Notes: generated by a model not told the origin, from the letters alone. A DNA stretch of 64,000 nt from Rheum nobile (GCA_027886185.1 WOAB01000563.1:6882001-6946000); one strand, 5' to 3'; shown: positions 30,581 through 42,608, numbered from the stretch's first letter. Made by a program: numbers and translations.

Positions 30581-32463
30581 TCATTTGTTAAGACAAGCAA
30601 ATGACTTGCCTGACCTCTCATCAACTTCTGTAGGGACGACATCTTGGCCCTCGGTCGCCTCAGGAAGCCCCTTCGACACATCGCCAACATCTTCCTCGAC
30701 CGCCACGGGAACGACCTCCTCTCCTTGTTCATCCTCACCAAGTCCCATCAACTTGAACATCTCATTGCCAGGATTGCCACTAGGGTACAAAAGATCCATA
30801 TTCGCCCTCGCGTCCTCAATCTTCCAAGATGAATGGGCCCCCAGGGCATACTCCTCCATCATCTCAATACGGGACTTGAGGTAGAAATACGTCCCAACAT
30901 CGGTGGCGACCTGAGCGTCCTTTAAACGGACATCGTCAAAGCTACTCTCAAGCTCCCCAAAACGGGTTTGCAACTCGACCAGCTTCTTCTCAGTCTTCAC
31001 CAGTTTTTTCTTGGCCGACGCCTGCTTGCTCTCGGCCGCCTTGACGCGCCCACTAGCCACCTTCAACTGGCCCTCGACCTCGGCTATCCACCTATCAGCA
31101 CTGTCGCTCAATTATTGCACATTAGAAAATGCGACAAGCGAATACCGAAGGGCCTGTGAATGACAAAACATGTAAAAAACATTGAAGACATGTACATTAG
31201 TAGAAACACTTCATACAAAAACTTTTTTCTACTTACTCGCCAGGTGGCCGCCCCGGCCTCATCAACGCAATCGATGGGATGCAGATCACCAATCTCCTTC
31301 TTGGCCTCAGGGTCCAGAGTATGAAACAAATCCTCCAGACCTCTCTTCTTCACCATGCCCACTGAAAGTTCCGAGGCGCCAGACGCCTTCCTCTTCGCCC
31401 CCGAAGTTTTAGATGACGGCGAGTCTAAAGCGACGACTCTAGCTGACGAAAGAGCCTTGGCTTCAAACTTAGCCGACGAGGATGCTTTTGCCGCCGATAG
31501 CTTTTGGTCCAGAAGACTCTTTTCGGACAGACGAGCACTCGACCTTGCACCCCGGGATACTGTTAGGCAAGTACAAACGTATAAGCATATGGTCACTCCA
31601 AAGACCACCCACACGCATACCTGAAGGAACGAACAGGTGCCTTTAGTGACAGAAGTGGATGGAGTCGCCATGCTCGAAGGAAGGGCTAAAAAATTCATGT
31701 TCTTGAACGATCTATCAGCCTCCGAGAAGGCAAGCAAAACCTCAGTAACCGCAGCAAAGTCGGAATCCGTCTTCTTCTCTAGGCTTGGCACTGAAAAAAG
31801 AAACACGTAAGCACTAGTTAACAAGACATCGAAACATAAAATTTCAGAGACTAACACGATACCTGTCGTCCTCCAAACGTTGCGTAAGAAAGAGTTGTCG
31901 AATCCCCCGTCAAGCGACTTCTTTTCAACAAAGAAAAATCGCGACCTCCATCCGCGATCGTTCACATTAAGATTTAAAGCGATTGGCTGCCTATCTGGCC
32001 TAAGGCGTAATTTGAAGCGGGAAGAACCCCGACTACTCAAATAGTACAAATACCAGAGAGCATCAAAGTCAAAGTCAATTTCAACACTAGACACCAAAAG
32101 GTCGATTACCCTAAGAAGACGCCATGCATGCAGCATCACCTGACATGGGGCAAGGTTAAGGACAGACAAGAAATTTCTCACCAGACTCGAGAAGGGAAAA
32201 GAGTGGCCTATTTTGAAGGGGTATTCAAAGAAGTAAACCCACCCATCGCGACACCAGTCGGACCGCTCTTGGGGTAAGGGAAGACGAGCCACCATCTCAG
32301 AAGGAAATTGACCCACTTCTAAAATCACATCCAACTCCGATTGGGTTAGGGTTTCGGCCAGGGAATCTTCCGAACTGAGGAGATTCGAGGGGGAGAACTC
32401 GCTACCTTTCCCACCGATGCCAGAAGATGAAGCTCTGGACTTATTTTATCTCGGAAACGACAT
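30581..32463 (-). pseudogene. Antisense gene of element B (gypsy-type transposon domain plus coiled coil)
   Basis: Runs opposite to gag-pol just before the 3' LTR. Four exons with GT-AG borders are inferred: 31863-32463, 31621-31790, 31237-31559 and 30581-31153. Exon 1 carries LTQSELDVILEVGQFPSEMV then WVYFFEYPFKIGHSFPFSS and CQVMLHAWRLLRVIDLL (PF04195-like). Exon 3 is Ser/Lys-rich (AKRKASGASELSVGMVKKR), suggestive of a nuclear protein. Exon 4 is a coiled coil (LKVASGRVKAAESKQASAKK) ending in an acidic tail. Two stops (codon 6 and the VQ*LS site near 31113) disable it. The same splice pattern in element A argues that it was once a true spliced gene. Its role is unknown. Confidence 0.8.
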
Positions 32464-32747
32464 GGTGCAAGCAGAACGGTAAGAAATTTGAAAAAAGTTC
32501 TTAGCTTTGAAACAGAAAACCTTTCGTGAACAAGAATGAGGATGGTGAAAAGAAAGGGAAGTGACTGCCATTTATGGGAAACTGGTCACATGCGGTCAAA
32601 TCTATCGTCCAATAAGAGAGCAACACGTCATCGATCCACTGCAGCAAATTGGCAGGGAAAAGATCACGTCTAGAAAAATCACAAGAAAAAGAAATCCAAC
32701 CGCCCCTCAACTGCCATTTCCGGCCCGGTTCGATTCCTTGGGGAAAT
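32464..32747 (+). other. Element B 3' non-coding region with polypurine tract
   Basis: Upstream region of the antisense gene, likely holding its promoter. It ends in TTGGGGAAAT (32738-32747) next to the LTR, fitting the polypurine tract that primes plus-strand DNA. Element C has the same tract in reverse (37028-37042). Confidence 0.65.
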
Positions 32748-33387
32748 TATTGGGCCTCACTCTTAATGGATTTTCAAGTGAAGCGGCCCAATAAGTGAAG
32801 TGATCTTTTTTATTTTAAAGCGACCAGCGATTAAGCGACAAGGCATAGCGATTAGGCGACAAAGCAGAGATCACGGCAACAACATGATCGGAGACGTTAC
32901 AAAAAACCCAGATCATAGAGGTTGATATATCCTTCCATATAGCAGTTACAAACCCGCATAATCAAACCATAAAGACCACAAGATCATGGCAATCTGGCAA
33001 TAAAAGCTAGTGAGCGAAGATCATGGAGGAAAAATGGCTAGTTTAGCCAGATCTTTGGGAAATTGAGTGTGTATATAAAGGGGTTAGAAATCATTGTAAA
33101 GGGGACAAACATTTTTTGTCATAATATAGACAACTACTCTCCTATTTGCATTCACCTGAATTCTGTAGTTCGAATCCGCATTCTAGTACTAAAACGACCC
33201 GCGTCCAGCTCCTTTGATTCGACCGACCTCATATTCGGAGGAGATAAGCCAGTCTTTATATTCCTTTAATCTTGTTACGTTTACATCTCTAGTTGATTTG
33301 TATTATCTAGATATTGTCAATCTAATTGTTGTCTAGTTGCCCTTCTTTAAGCGATTCAGGTTGGTTCGATCTTTTTCGCCCAAAACA
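32748..33387 (+). repeat. 3' LTR of element B
   Basis: 640 bp, TATTGGGCCTCACTC ... CGCCCAAAACA; the start TG has mutated to TA. It is uninterrupted and gives the reference for the target site of element A (ATGATCGGAGACG at 32885). Followed by the target duplication CTTTC (33388-33392). Confidence 0.92.
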
Positions 33388-33392
33388 CTTTC

Positions 33393-33950
33393 CTATTATT
33401 ATAAGATATCAAAACAAATGAATAAGATTAGATATATTAGATATATATCTTATCAACTTTATGTGAAAGATAAGATATTTATGCTTCTTCCAAATTGTGA
33501 AGCAATTTGACGTGAAAGTTGAATCACAATACAAATAGACGACCGAACCTCCAAGGTGTGGAGCTTTATTTGTTTATTCTCGTTCGTTCGTTCTAACAGA
33601 CGAAGGCAAGACGATCTAGTACCGTACTTGTGTATGTGGACCAAGTAGATGAGTCACACTTGAGGCTCTATTCTACAAGGTGATCCCGGAAACAAGTTTT
33701 GCATCAAAAGGTATGTTACTCTTTCATATATGATTTGTATCAAGTTTATGCATGAGATCCTAAGTTAGATGTTAGAAAACTGTTTTCTGAAATTCCGCTT
33801 AAAGCATCTAAATCCCTGCACTAAGTTCATACATTCAGTTTCAACCCTTTTCATTCAATTTCAACCCCAACTCAGCTTTAGACCAATACTACTTCAACCT
33901 TATCGAAAAGACCCATAATGTAGTAACACGTGTGTAATACATCGAGACTA
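33393..33950. other. AT-rich host-like sequence
   Basis: Continues the locus left of 6175 after removal of the nest. No coding frame longer than about 60 codons, RNA gene or element terminus is convincing. Confidence 0.5.
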
Positions 33951-34271
33951 TATATATATAGAATTAGGATCTGGTGAAACAACTTCATAAGGTAAAATGG
34001 AAGTACAAATGAGAGCCATTTGATTAGAATTAAGGCAATGGTCTAGATTAAAACTAAAATGGTGTAAATTAATATAGTGGACTGCACACACACCAAATTC
34101 TTTATTCTCCACGTGATTTTAGGGATTTTTTTACCCAAATCTTTTCAACTTCCTTTTTTAATTCTTAAAAACCACAATCGTCTTCAACTTGCCTCTCGAA
34201 TACTCCCACCAGCCTCTCGTTTTCTCCATCTCTCTCTCTTTCCATTCGAAGTAGCTTTCTCATTCCATTCG

Positions 34272-34395
34272 AAGCGTCTTCAACCTGCAATTTGAGTTCT
34301 TCATCTTCTCGAAGCGTCTTCAACCCGTGATTTGAGTTCTTCATCTTCTCGAAGCGTCTTCAACCTGCGATTTTAGTTCTTCATCTTCACGGCGA
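34272..34395 (+). repeat. Three tandem copies of a 38-bp unit
   Basis: The unit CGAAGCGTCTTCAACC followed by (T/C)GCGATTTGAGTTCTTCATCTTCT-like sequence occurs three times in a row with a few changes. It lies in a pyrimidine-rich leader-like stretch. It could be an untranslated leader of an old gene inside the element. Confidence 0.75.
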
Positions 34396-34949
34396 AATTT
34401 ATCTTTCCTCCAAGTGGCGGAACTCATATTCACATCCGAATAGTTCGTGGTCGCCGATGTCTACACAGGGCTAATCTCCAAGTTACCGTTTTTCGGAAAA
34501 CCCTAAACTCAAATTTGCATGTTTTATGAACATATTGTCTCACAATTCTTTTCTAACCCATTTTTTGGTGTGATTTTTGCTAGTCTCCGAGGTACTGATT
34601 TTTTATTTAGACGGTTTATCATCAATTTTTTTAATGTGTTTGTTGAGGGGTAATTTTGGGTATCTTAAACTCAAATTTCTATGCTTTTTGAAGAGAATTT
34701 TCGTTAGTAGATGTCAATTGCAGAACGATTGTCTTCAAATTATCTTCCTTGTTTGTTGAGTGGGCTAATTATTCGAATGATTTTTGTATTAGATCTTACT
34801 GTACGAGGTAGAGAATGGTTCGAGGGATGTTGGCAAAGGACAAAATATCCCCCAAAAAAGGTAGTAAGCGTCGAAGGCTTCGTCGGCGGTGATTATTCAT
34901 CTACAAATTTGGTGGTTCCCTCTGTCTTGGGCAGTGATCATATTCATAA

Positions 34950-35580
34950 ATTGATTGGTGATATTCATGTAATATTCACGATATCGGGGGTGATATTCGT
35001 ATAATGTGGGTTGATATTCATGTAATTAGGTGGTAATATTATTGTAATGAGGTAGTGATCAATATTCATAAATTATGGTGATATTCATGAATTGAATGGT
35101 GGTATTCATGTAATATTCATGATATCTAGGGTGATGTTCGTGTAATATGTGTTAATATTCATGTAATTGGGTGGTAATATTAATGTAATTGGTATCGATA
35201 TTCATGAATTGAGTTATGTTATTCACGTACTTGAGTGTGATATTCATGTAACTAATTATGATATTCATGTAATTGATTATGTTATTCATATATTATTCAG
35301 TGGTGATATTCATATTTTAAGTTGTGTTATTCATGTCTTTAATTGGTGATATCTCATATCAAACAAAGATATTCATACAAACATGAACGATATTCAAGAA
35401 ACAATGACAAAAGCAACAAGAACAAATTTACAAATCTACGAATTTGCAAAGCATTAGGACGCTGAAAAAAGCAAGTGGTGATACTCATGTTTTAAGTGGA
35501 GATATTCACGTTCATCGATATTCATAATCGCATGAACGATATTCATAAAGACGTGATCGATATTCATGAACGCTGAAAAA
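34950..35580. repeat. GATATTCATG(TAATT) minisatellite
   Basis: About 25 degenerate copies of a 15-25-bp unit built on GATATTCATGTAATT, first in one polarity (34950-35360) and then with shorter GATATTCAT(A/G)AA units (35370-35580). Spacing is irregular. No protein product is likely, although one frame reads as repeated DIHV-type peptides. Confidence 0.8.
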
Positions 35581-36094
35581 TTGTTGAACAAGAAGAAAAT
35601 GTATCAGCGGAATGGAGCGGTTTTGGAAGAAATATATGATTTTCTCTCTCCTCTAACAATATCCTTAATTATCTTCTTTTAATTAAAATATCTATTAACT
35701 ACCTTATTTGGGAAGATCTGGTAGTTTCACCCCTACCATATCCACTATATGACCCATTCATCCATCCGTCCACCACCCTCCATCCAACGTCCCATATTAA
35801 TACTTCCGTTTTACCACAATTCCCGTTTTACCGGAGCATTCCTCTCTATATATATATCTCATACCTTCTAGCCCGGGTGTATATAGTATCGAAAGAATCC
35901 AGATGTATTTAACATGAGATGTATAACCCGATTATTGACAAATTCGGGCTCTAAACGTAAGCAAGATAGGGGGAAATAAATTGCTAGACAATATTACTCG
36001 GGCGTGTACATTTTAGGTCCAGGTTATATAGTAAGTCCCTAAATATCACACTGATCTTTACCACAAAAGTTTTTCGGGTTATACTGCATGAAAC

Positions 36095-36605
36095 GCTCAG
36101 GTTATTAGGCTTTTTCTGTAGTAGCGCTTTTGGACATGGGCAGGGGCAGGGGCACAACCAAACCAAAGGTGTTTCTCGGTTTCCTCCTCTTGTTAGCAAA
36201 AAGGGCAGAGAGTTAAGGGTCAGTAATTACGCCCGAGGAGTAGAGCTATCTTGGATGGCAAGTCATGAAATTAAACTCCATCTTTGGAATTCTCCCTTGC
36301 TCCAAATAAGATATCCCTAGAAATAAAGAGCATCATCTAGTCGAATGAGTTCAATCATAATGGCTTTGAGCATGGAAGAGACACCGAGAAGCGAGGTAAA
36401 CATGACTCATATTCTTTTTTACGGCTAAACCCGAGACACATTTGAATTCCTCACCTTTGCAAAAGAAAAGCAAGTTATCAACAAATGTTATTTGGGTGAT
36501 TTTTTGGGGAAAAAATACCTCTCGACCTGAGGGACAAACTAGTCGAAATGATCCAAGGAGAGGTAGATAAAGAAATTCAAATGAACAATGTAAGACAATA
36601 TACAT
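36095..36605 (-). pseudogene. LINE (non-LTR retrotransposon) reverse transcriptase fragment
   Basis: The minus-strand frame 36351-36605 contains ITQITFVDNLLFFCKGEEF, matching the L1-type RT catalytic block (FADDLLLFC) with both critical residues altered. Further downstream on the same strand (about 36130-36215) CPFC and EEETEKHLWFGCA resemble the zinc-binding domain found after plant LINE RTs. Stops and a missing middle show it is a short decayed remnant. Flanks 35866-36094 and 36606-36690 show nothing else. Confidence 0.6.
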
Positions 36606-36690
36606 AAATTTGAAACTTAGAACTTATCTCCATTTTGATTGAATGAAGAATGGAATTACAAGCATGTAAAAGGCTTTTCTGTTGATTGTC

Positions 36691-37027
36691 AACTATGGTG
36701 AAAACAGTCTGAGTATTCGAGCGCTAGACGGACATCTGGTGCAACAGTCTCTGAGTTTCTATCAACTTTGTTACAAGATTATATGAGTAATATTTTAATC
36801 CCCCGATTTGTATGCTTTGTGAGACGTTGTGGAGGCGAATATGGTGCAACAGTCTCCGGGTTACTCTCAACCGATCTAAATGTTGTCTTCAGTCGACTGT
36901 TACCTTCGTTGGTCGCTTTGTCACAGGCGCGTCACTTCATTTGTTTGAAATCGGCTAGGCCGATCGATTCCCGATCTCAACTCTTTCTCGGCTCGCCTAA
37001 ATGGGCTTGGCAGATTTAGGCCCAACA
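36691..37027 (-). repeat. 3' LTR of element C (left edge uncertain)
   Basis: Ends GGATTTAGGCCCAACA-like at 37027, directly followed by ATTTCCCCAAAAGAGG, which on the minus strand is a polypurine tract plus LTR start TGTTGGGCC. The same ending occurs in A and B. Upstream similarity fades, so the start near 36691 is a guess. Confidence 0.6.
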
Positions 37028-37349
37028 ATTTCCCCAAAAGAGGAGGAGATAATTGGGCCTGATCCGGTGCTCTCCTTTTCCAAGGTTGGCGCTTCAATTG
37101 CTTCTAAGGATCTGTAGGAGGTGACCACCACGTGGTAGGGATCGGACTGTTTGGGGGATCCGTCTTGTCAGATGTCTTGTTGATGCGGTTTATGCAGGTG
37201 ATCCACAAATTAGGGGTTATCTTCCCCAATTTCACCCTACTCATTTGCTGTAAAAACTCTCCATGTGGTTAGCCTAATAGCCTCTGTAATTTTTGAACAA
37301 ATTTCTAACTTTGCCTCTTCTTTTTGCTCTGCTTATTTGGTAACCGACA

Positions 37350-39832
37350 ATGCCAAGAACGAAAAGGGTTGGCATCGGCGCTGGTGGTTCGTTGGAGATG
37401 GACATTGGTTTCGTTTCTTTGGGGATTTTGGGCTCCAAAGAAGTGAAATTTGGAACCCTAACCCAAGCAGAGATGGATAGGATCTTGGAGGTTGGTGAAT
37501 TTCCGCCAACGACGGTGGCACGTCTCCAGCTTTCTCATGAGAGAGCTGACTAGAGGAAGGAGGGTTGGATTTGCTTCTTTGAACATCCCTTCAAGATTGG
37601 CCACACTATTTCATTCTCATAGGTGGTTTGGAACCTTCTTGTTACCTTTCAACTTGCACCTTGCTAGGTTATGCCGCAAGCATGGCGTATCTTGAGGGTT
37701 ATTGATCTTTTAGTCGGGAAAACGGAGATCGATTTTGATGTGGAGAATTTGTGGTATACCTATTATTTAGTCACTCGGGGATTGTTGTGCTTTCTCTTGT
37801 GTATGCGACCTGAGCGTACCCCTATTGTGGAGACAGTCGATGTGAATGACTAGGGTTGGGGTTCACGCTTTTCTTTGTGGAGCGCAAGTCGCTAGAGGAT
37901 GAAAACGACTGTTCTTTTCTCTACGACACTTGGCGTACGACTAGTAAAGTATTTTTATGAGACTGGTTTTTCTTCAATATTTTCATTAACTTCTTCTGAT
38001 ATGTCTTAGTATGTAGTGCATGCTCTGGATTGTCTTGAGGAAGGATTTGAGTCTAGTGATGTCACATCGCTTTTGCTTAAGCCACGTGTTTCGGAGATAT
38101 CATTTGTGAATATCAACCACCTTGTTGAAGAGACCACTGATTCCGCTGCCATGAAGACTCCTACAGTTTCTAAGAGTACCCACAATGGGTGAGTTTTTTA
38201 GGTAGTTTTTTAGCCAATTTTTATTGTTTTTTATTATTTATCTCATTTAAAAAACTCAATCTACTTTTTTTCACATCCCTAGTTTTTTTAGTCCAAGTTT
38301 TTTAACTACATCTTTATTTATCCATCAACTATTTAAATATATAATAATAGTTTGAATAGTATACATACATCACCAAATCAAATACGAATTTCATTTTATA
38401 AAATAAAACAATAAAAGATATCACTCACATTTATTCTAAAATAATATACATACATCACCAAATCAAATACGAATTTCATTTTTATGATAAACATATGCAA
38501 TATGAATGTCTATAAATAGATAAAAATAAATTAAAAATATTGAAAACAAAATTAATTTTTTTTAATATTATTCTTGGGCTAAAAATTGGCTAAGAAACTA
38601 TAAAATCTCAACCCAAATTCTATTTGTGTGAGCCGTTCAAAATTTTCCCATCCAATGGTTATAAATGCTTGTCATAAAAAACAAGTTTTTTAGAGGTTTC
38701 TTAGCAAGAAATCGGATGATGGGTTTTTTAGCCATATTCCACTGTAGCTAAAAAATCAATAATATTAAATGGCTAAAAAACTCCCACTGTTGGTGCTCTA
38801 AGTCTCAAGGCATCAATTTCTTATCCCATGTATGTACTTGGTCGACTGTTTTGATTGTTGTCGTCTTACTGTTGTCTGTTGTGTTGGCAGTCCCTCGCAC
38901 AAGAAGGTCGAGTGCGCGTATCTCGTCCAAAGGCATGATCGATCAAAAAGTTTCGGCAATCGGATCCAAGTCGGCAACTCCACTTAAGATGTTGTTTTCT
39001 TCGGTGTCATAGTCTCTTGGGTTGAAGAGAAAAGTCACTTGTCTAGACTCACCTGTTCTGGAGAAGAATGTGAGGAAGTTGTACTCAGATCTGGACTGTG
39101 CCCATATCCCGTTACTGAAGAAGAAATTGGAGAAGTCGTCGGAAACCAACTTGGTCAATGAGAGCGGTCTGCTAGCGTGGAAGGTATGATTTTCTTGTTG
39201 AGATTTGTTCATTGTAGAGTTGATGTGTTTCAAAGTTTTGACGGACTCTTTTGTGCCTTTTTTTCTTTTTTCAGTCGTTTCAATATGCTATGTCGGCTTT
39301 AGCCGCGGGTGGACACGATGCAAGGCGGCTTTAACAAAGACAAGGAGCAACTGAATGACCAAGTGTGCGAGGTGACCAACTAACTCAAGGTGTTGAAGGA
39401 GAAGTTGCTTAAAGATGAGCACCGCACTATTGATAAAGAAAAAAGCCCAGAGTCGGATTGCTGAATTAGAGGGTAAAGTCAAGAAGTTGATGGAGGCACA
39501 AGATTGTCATGCCCAAAGCGTTGGCGACATTGGTACATTTTTCTCCCTGCAAGCAAGGATTAATATAATTGTGGAGTATCTTCGAATGGAGTTTTCAGCT
39601 TGGGATGTTGAAGAAGAGAAGAAGGAAATAACTCTGTTGTTCCTCCGTATAGCGGTGTTCCTAGGAAGGAGCTTCTCCACCTCGTTGGCCTTGTAAAAGA
39701 CTCTGCTAACGATGAGGAGGAAAAGGACGGGACAGGTGACAAAGAGGTGAGCCTAGAGTCGACTCCGCTTTCTACTATTGCCCCGATGCCAACTGCTCCT
39801 GATGTCACTGAAAAGTCAGGGGAGTCAAAGTG
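37350..39832 (+). pseudogene. Antisense gene of element C
   Basis: Starts MPRTKRVGIGAGGSLEMDIG and continues LTQAEMDRILEVGEFPPTTV, aligning with element B's antisense gene. Further blocks are ICFFEHPFKIGHT, AWRILRVIDLLV with DFDVENLWYTYYL, and near the end a coiled coil (AELEGKVKKLMEAQD) and DIGTFFSLQARINIIVEYLR. The terminal EKSGESK stop at 39832 parallels A's ERSGES end. Stops (37551, 37851), frameshifts and a MITE at 38174-38798 interrupt it. It preserves the N-terminus deleted in A. Confidence 0.7.
38174..38798. mobile_element. PIF/Harbinger-type MITE
   Basis: 625 bp with inverted ends GAGTACCCACAATGGGTGAG and, reversed from the right, GAGCACCAACAGTGGGAG, both followed by TTTTTTAG. It is flanked by TAA duplications (38171-38173 and 38799-38801). 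A 3-bp TAA/TTA duplication points to the PIF/Harbinger superfamily. The AT-rich interior has no coding. It interrupts the antisense gene of element C. Confidence 0.8.
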
Positions 39833-39907
39833 ATCAGTCTTGGTTTGGATATTTTGTGTTTTGTAAGTATATTTGGATTTGTGGTAGTACCTTGAGGTTG
39901 AATATTA

Positions 39908-40263
39908 CTCCCTCCGTTAAGTTTTAATTGACGTTCTAGGCTTAAGTTCTTGTTAAGTTTTAATTGTCATTTTAGACTTTTTTATCTATTTTTTCTAGAT
40001 TTACCCTCATGCTTAGAAATTTTTTATTTTTTTATTTTTTGGGTTCTCAATTTTTTATTCATTGCTTTTCCGTTTTCTAGGAGAAACGTAACAAGAGGAA
40101 ATTTCATTTTGATTTTCTAATTTTTTTTATTTTTTGTGAGATTTCATGAAGAGTAATAAAAAAAGTAATTAGTCACTAATCATAAGGGTAATCTGGGAAA
40201 ATAATTGCTTTCTTATTTTGTCTGAAATTTGCTATAACGTCAATTAAAACTTAACGGAGGGAG
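39908..40263. mobile_element. Stowaway (Tc1/mariner) MITE
   Basis: 356 bp with inverted ends CTCCCTCCGTTAAGTTTTAA that continue to about 28 bp, flanked by the TA target duplication (39906-39907 and 40264-40265). The CTCCCTCCG terminus is the Stowaway signature. Non-coding. Sits in element C just after its antisense gene. Confidence 0.95.
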
Positions 40264-40628
40264 TATGATTTTGTGCCATGTCGTGGGATAATTTTTTTGG
40301 CGACCTGTCCACCATTGTAGGTCGTGTTATAATAGTATGTTTGTATGCGTATATACCTTGTATTTTCTTGCTCTTTTTTGCAGGCCGCCCCGGTCGACTC
40401 TAGGAATCAAGAGGAGCAGTGTGATAGGGTTGTTTTGACCATGGCGTCAATCGTGTGGACTTGTGAATGATTTGGTATAGTCATTTGTACAACTAGTAGT
40501 GTATCAGAGAGGAGTTGTATGTGGGAGTATCAAGTATGTACCATATAGAGGTGACTCTTGTAACCGTGTATTGATTGTGCCTCGACTCTCCTTGTACTGA
40601 TCGATCATGTAATGTAAGGGCTTGTATA

Positions 40629-40869
40629 TGTAATACCTGATTATCAGATTAATCATGTCAAATGGTTATATGTACCATCAATTGTAAAGAGAGGGGTATG
40701 AAAAGAGTATTCTGCTTTCCAACAACTCTCACTCTCATCTCTAACTGAATTCTCCTTCTTCCTTCTTATATCTCTTATCTCTCTTTCATCTGTGTCTAAT
40801 CTTCCTTCTCAAACACAGTCGATCTATCAATTTTATTGGTTAATTTCTGATCTAGGTCAGGACATTACA
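40629..40869 (+). repeat. 5' LTR of element D
   Basis: 241 bp with complementary ends (TGTAATACCTGA / TCAGGACATTACA). The PBS TGGTATCCAGAGC at 40873-40885 has one extra C compared with the usual TGGTATCAGAGC. Preceding GTATA (40624-40628) would be the target duplication, but the partner copy is lost. Confidence 0.8.
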
Positions 40870-40871
40870 AA

Positions 40872-42528
40872 TTGGTATCCAGAGCTTCGATTCTCGACCT
40901 ATTTTTGCACGGCAATTTTTTTTCTTATGATCCAGCTATGGAAGAGGGTACTCGTTTGAAGCAAATTGAGGCACAGCTTCAAGAATTCAGGGAATTTATG
41001 GCATCCATGCAGCAATTCTTGGTAGAGATGAAGAAACAACAAGATGAGACAAATCAATCGCTCGCCGACGTTGAGAAAAACGCCGATCACCGACACGAGC
41101 AATTGGCGGAGCTAATGCGTTATTTGTGGTCGGTCGTTCGTGCGCCGGGAGAGTCTCGATAGGAATCACATCCGATTCCACACGTTTAGAGAGCGCCGAG
41201 CCCTCAAGCTCGTAGTCTTCTGGGTACAGGACGTCCAACAGAGCGAATTCGAGATCCGATGGTGGGACATTCAGGGGCAAATTCACCGCAAGAAATGGGA
41301 TCTTGGAGTGCTCATGGTCGAGAAGGGCATTCCAGGCTACCAAAGCTAGACTTTTCGTCGCTTGATGGTTCCAAGCCTCGGTGTTAGGTGCGCCGATGCG
41401 AGTGCTATTTTACGATTTTTGCGGTTCCAGAGTGACAAAGGGTAGAGATCGCCGGCATGTATGTGAGGCAAGGCCGATGTCTGGTTGCAGGGATTCATGA
41501 TGCAACAACCAGGAGTGTTGTGGACAGTATTCATGGAGGCAATTTGTGCACGTTTTGGGGAACATCAAGGTTCGAATATTGTTGAAGAATTCAACAAGCT
41601 CGAGCAGAAGGATAGTCTCGAAGATTATGCAGAAAGATTTGAGGAATTGAAGGCCTATATGTTGGCATTTGATCCAAGATTATCGGAATCATACTTCGTC
41701 TCCGGCTTCATCAATGGTCTGCGTGCGCAGATCAAATCATTGGTCAAGATGGGTAGGCCAACTACACTCGCAATGGCATATGAGCAGGCGAGATTGCACA
41801 GTGAGACAGTACAGGCAATTGTCAAGCTTAGCAAACCGCCATGGCGTCCAGATATACCGATTTCTACTTTCAAGCATTCCAATCTTGAAGGCAAAGTTCT
41901 GTCAAAACCTGGGAATTCCAGTTCTCCCACTTCTTCTGCAAGCACGTCTCAGCGTCCTACTCCAGCTCTTAGTAGTGAGTCCAGGGAAGCAAGGCGATCG
42001 GCGGGTCTTTGCTATAAGTGTGGAGACAAATACTTTATGGAACATCGTTGTAGAATCCAGTCAGTCCACAGTCTGTTGGCATCACAACTTGAGGAAATAC
42101 AGCTGGCAAAGAGTGGATTGGTGTCTAGTTGCGTTGATGAATTTGAACAAGAGGCGGTAGAGACAGAATTAGAGGTATATGTACACGCCTTAACAGGGAG
42201 TAGTCTGTTGACTACAATCAAAATCAAGGGCAATACCAAGGCTCAGGAGTTAACCATTTTGATTGATAGTAGGGAAACTCACATTTTCCTTGACCCTAGA
42301 ATTGCTAAGGAGGCTAAGTTTGAGATGCAAGATTCGACAGTCATGGAAGTGGCCGTTGCCAATGGTAGTAAAATGTTTAGCTATCAAGTTTGTCAAGACA
42401 TTGAGTGGTTGATGCAAGGGACAACCTTCTCCTTTTGTCCTAGGATTCTCAAGCTTGGTGGGTGTGACATGGTTCTTGGAGGAGATTGGTTGCGCGAGTA
42501 TAGCCCGGTTCTTTTAGATCTTAAGTAG
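40872..42528 (+). pseudogene. gag and protease of element D
   Basis: 40872-41162 holds the gag start with coiled coil (GTRLKQIEAQLQEFREFMAS). After a frameshifted stretch, 41485-42528 reads the capsid-like core (RFGEHQGSNIVEEFNKLEQK, AERFEELKAYMLAFDPRLSE), a zinc knuckle CYKCGDKYFMEHRC (about residues 174-187), and the aspartic protease ILIDSRETHIFLD where the family has D-S-G-S/A-T, so Gly is Arg. The protease ends with DMVLGGDWLREYSPVLLDLK, typical of this group. The gene is not functional as written. Confidence 0.85.
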
Positions 42529-42608
42529 TTAAAGATCTCTTTCATCAAGGAGGGCAAGCGAGTAGAGATTTGTGGTGTTATTGATCGGAGCAAGCAACTC
42601 TCAAGGTC

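Larger units (their letters stand above)
6180..33387 (+). mobile_element. Element B: Tat-type Ty3/gypsy retrotransposon carrying four nested insertions
   Basis: Two 640-bp LTRs (5' copy split as 6180-6323 plus 15479-15974; 3' copy 32748-33387) bound gag, protease, RT, two RNase H segments and integrase on the plus strand, and an antisense gene before the 3' LTR. The 5-bp duplication CTTTC flanks it (6175-6179 and 33388-33392). Domain order and a second RNase H domain indicate the Tat clade. The LTRs differ at roughly 5% of positions by eye, so this is the oldest layer of the nest. Nested in it are element A (6324-15473), an Athila-like element (17580-23132), a palindromic composite (25102-26358) and a solo LTR (28731-30234). 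Removing them leaves a contiguous but mutated element. Confidence 0.92.
33951..35865. mobile_element. Unclassified non-autonomous element rich in tandem repeats
   Basis: Bounded by TATATATATAGAATTAGGAT on the left (about 33955) and by a segment ending CATTCCTCTCTATATATATA (about 35860) on the right. The left interior TCTGGTGAAAC resembles the reversed right interior CTCCGGTAAAAC, suggesting weak inverted ends. AT dinucleotide runs flank both sides. Inside are a 38-bp tandem repeat (34272-34395) and a GATATTCATG minisatellite (34950-35580). No transposase is seen. Boundaries and class are uncertain. Confidence 0.35.

Noticed and set aside
35167..35349. Short frame encoding repeated DIHV-like peptides
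   Set aside because: It is the translation of the GATATTCATG minisatellite; no start context or conservation suggests a protein.
34950..35600. CRISPR-like repeat array
   Set aside because: Repeats vary in sequence and spacing, there are no conserved spacers or cas genes, and the DNA is clearly plant nuclear.
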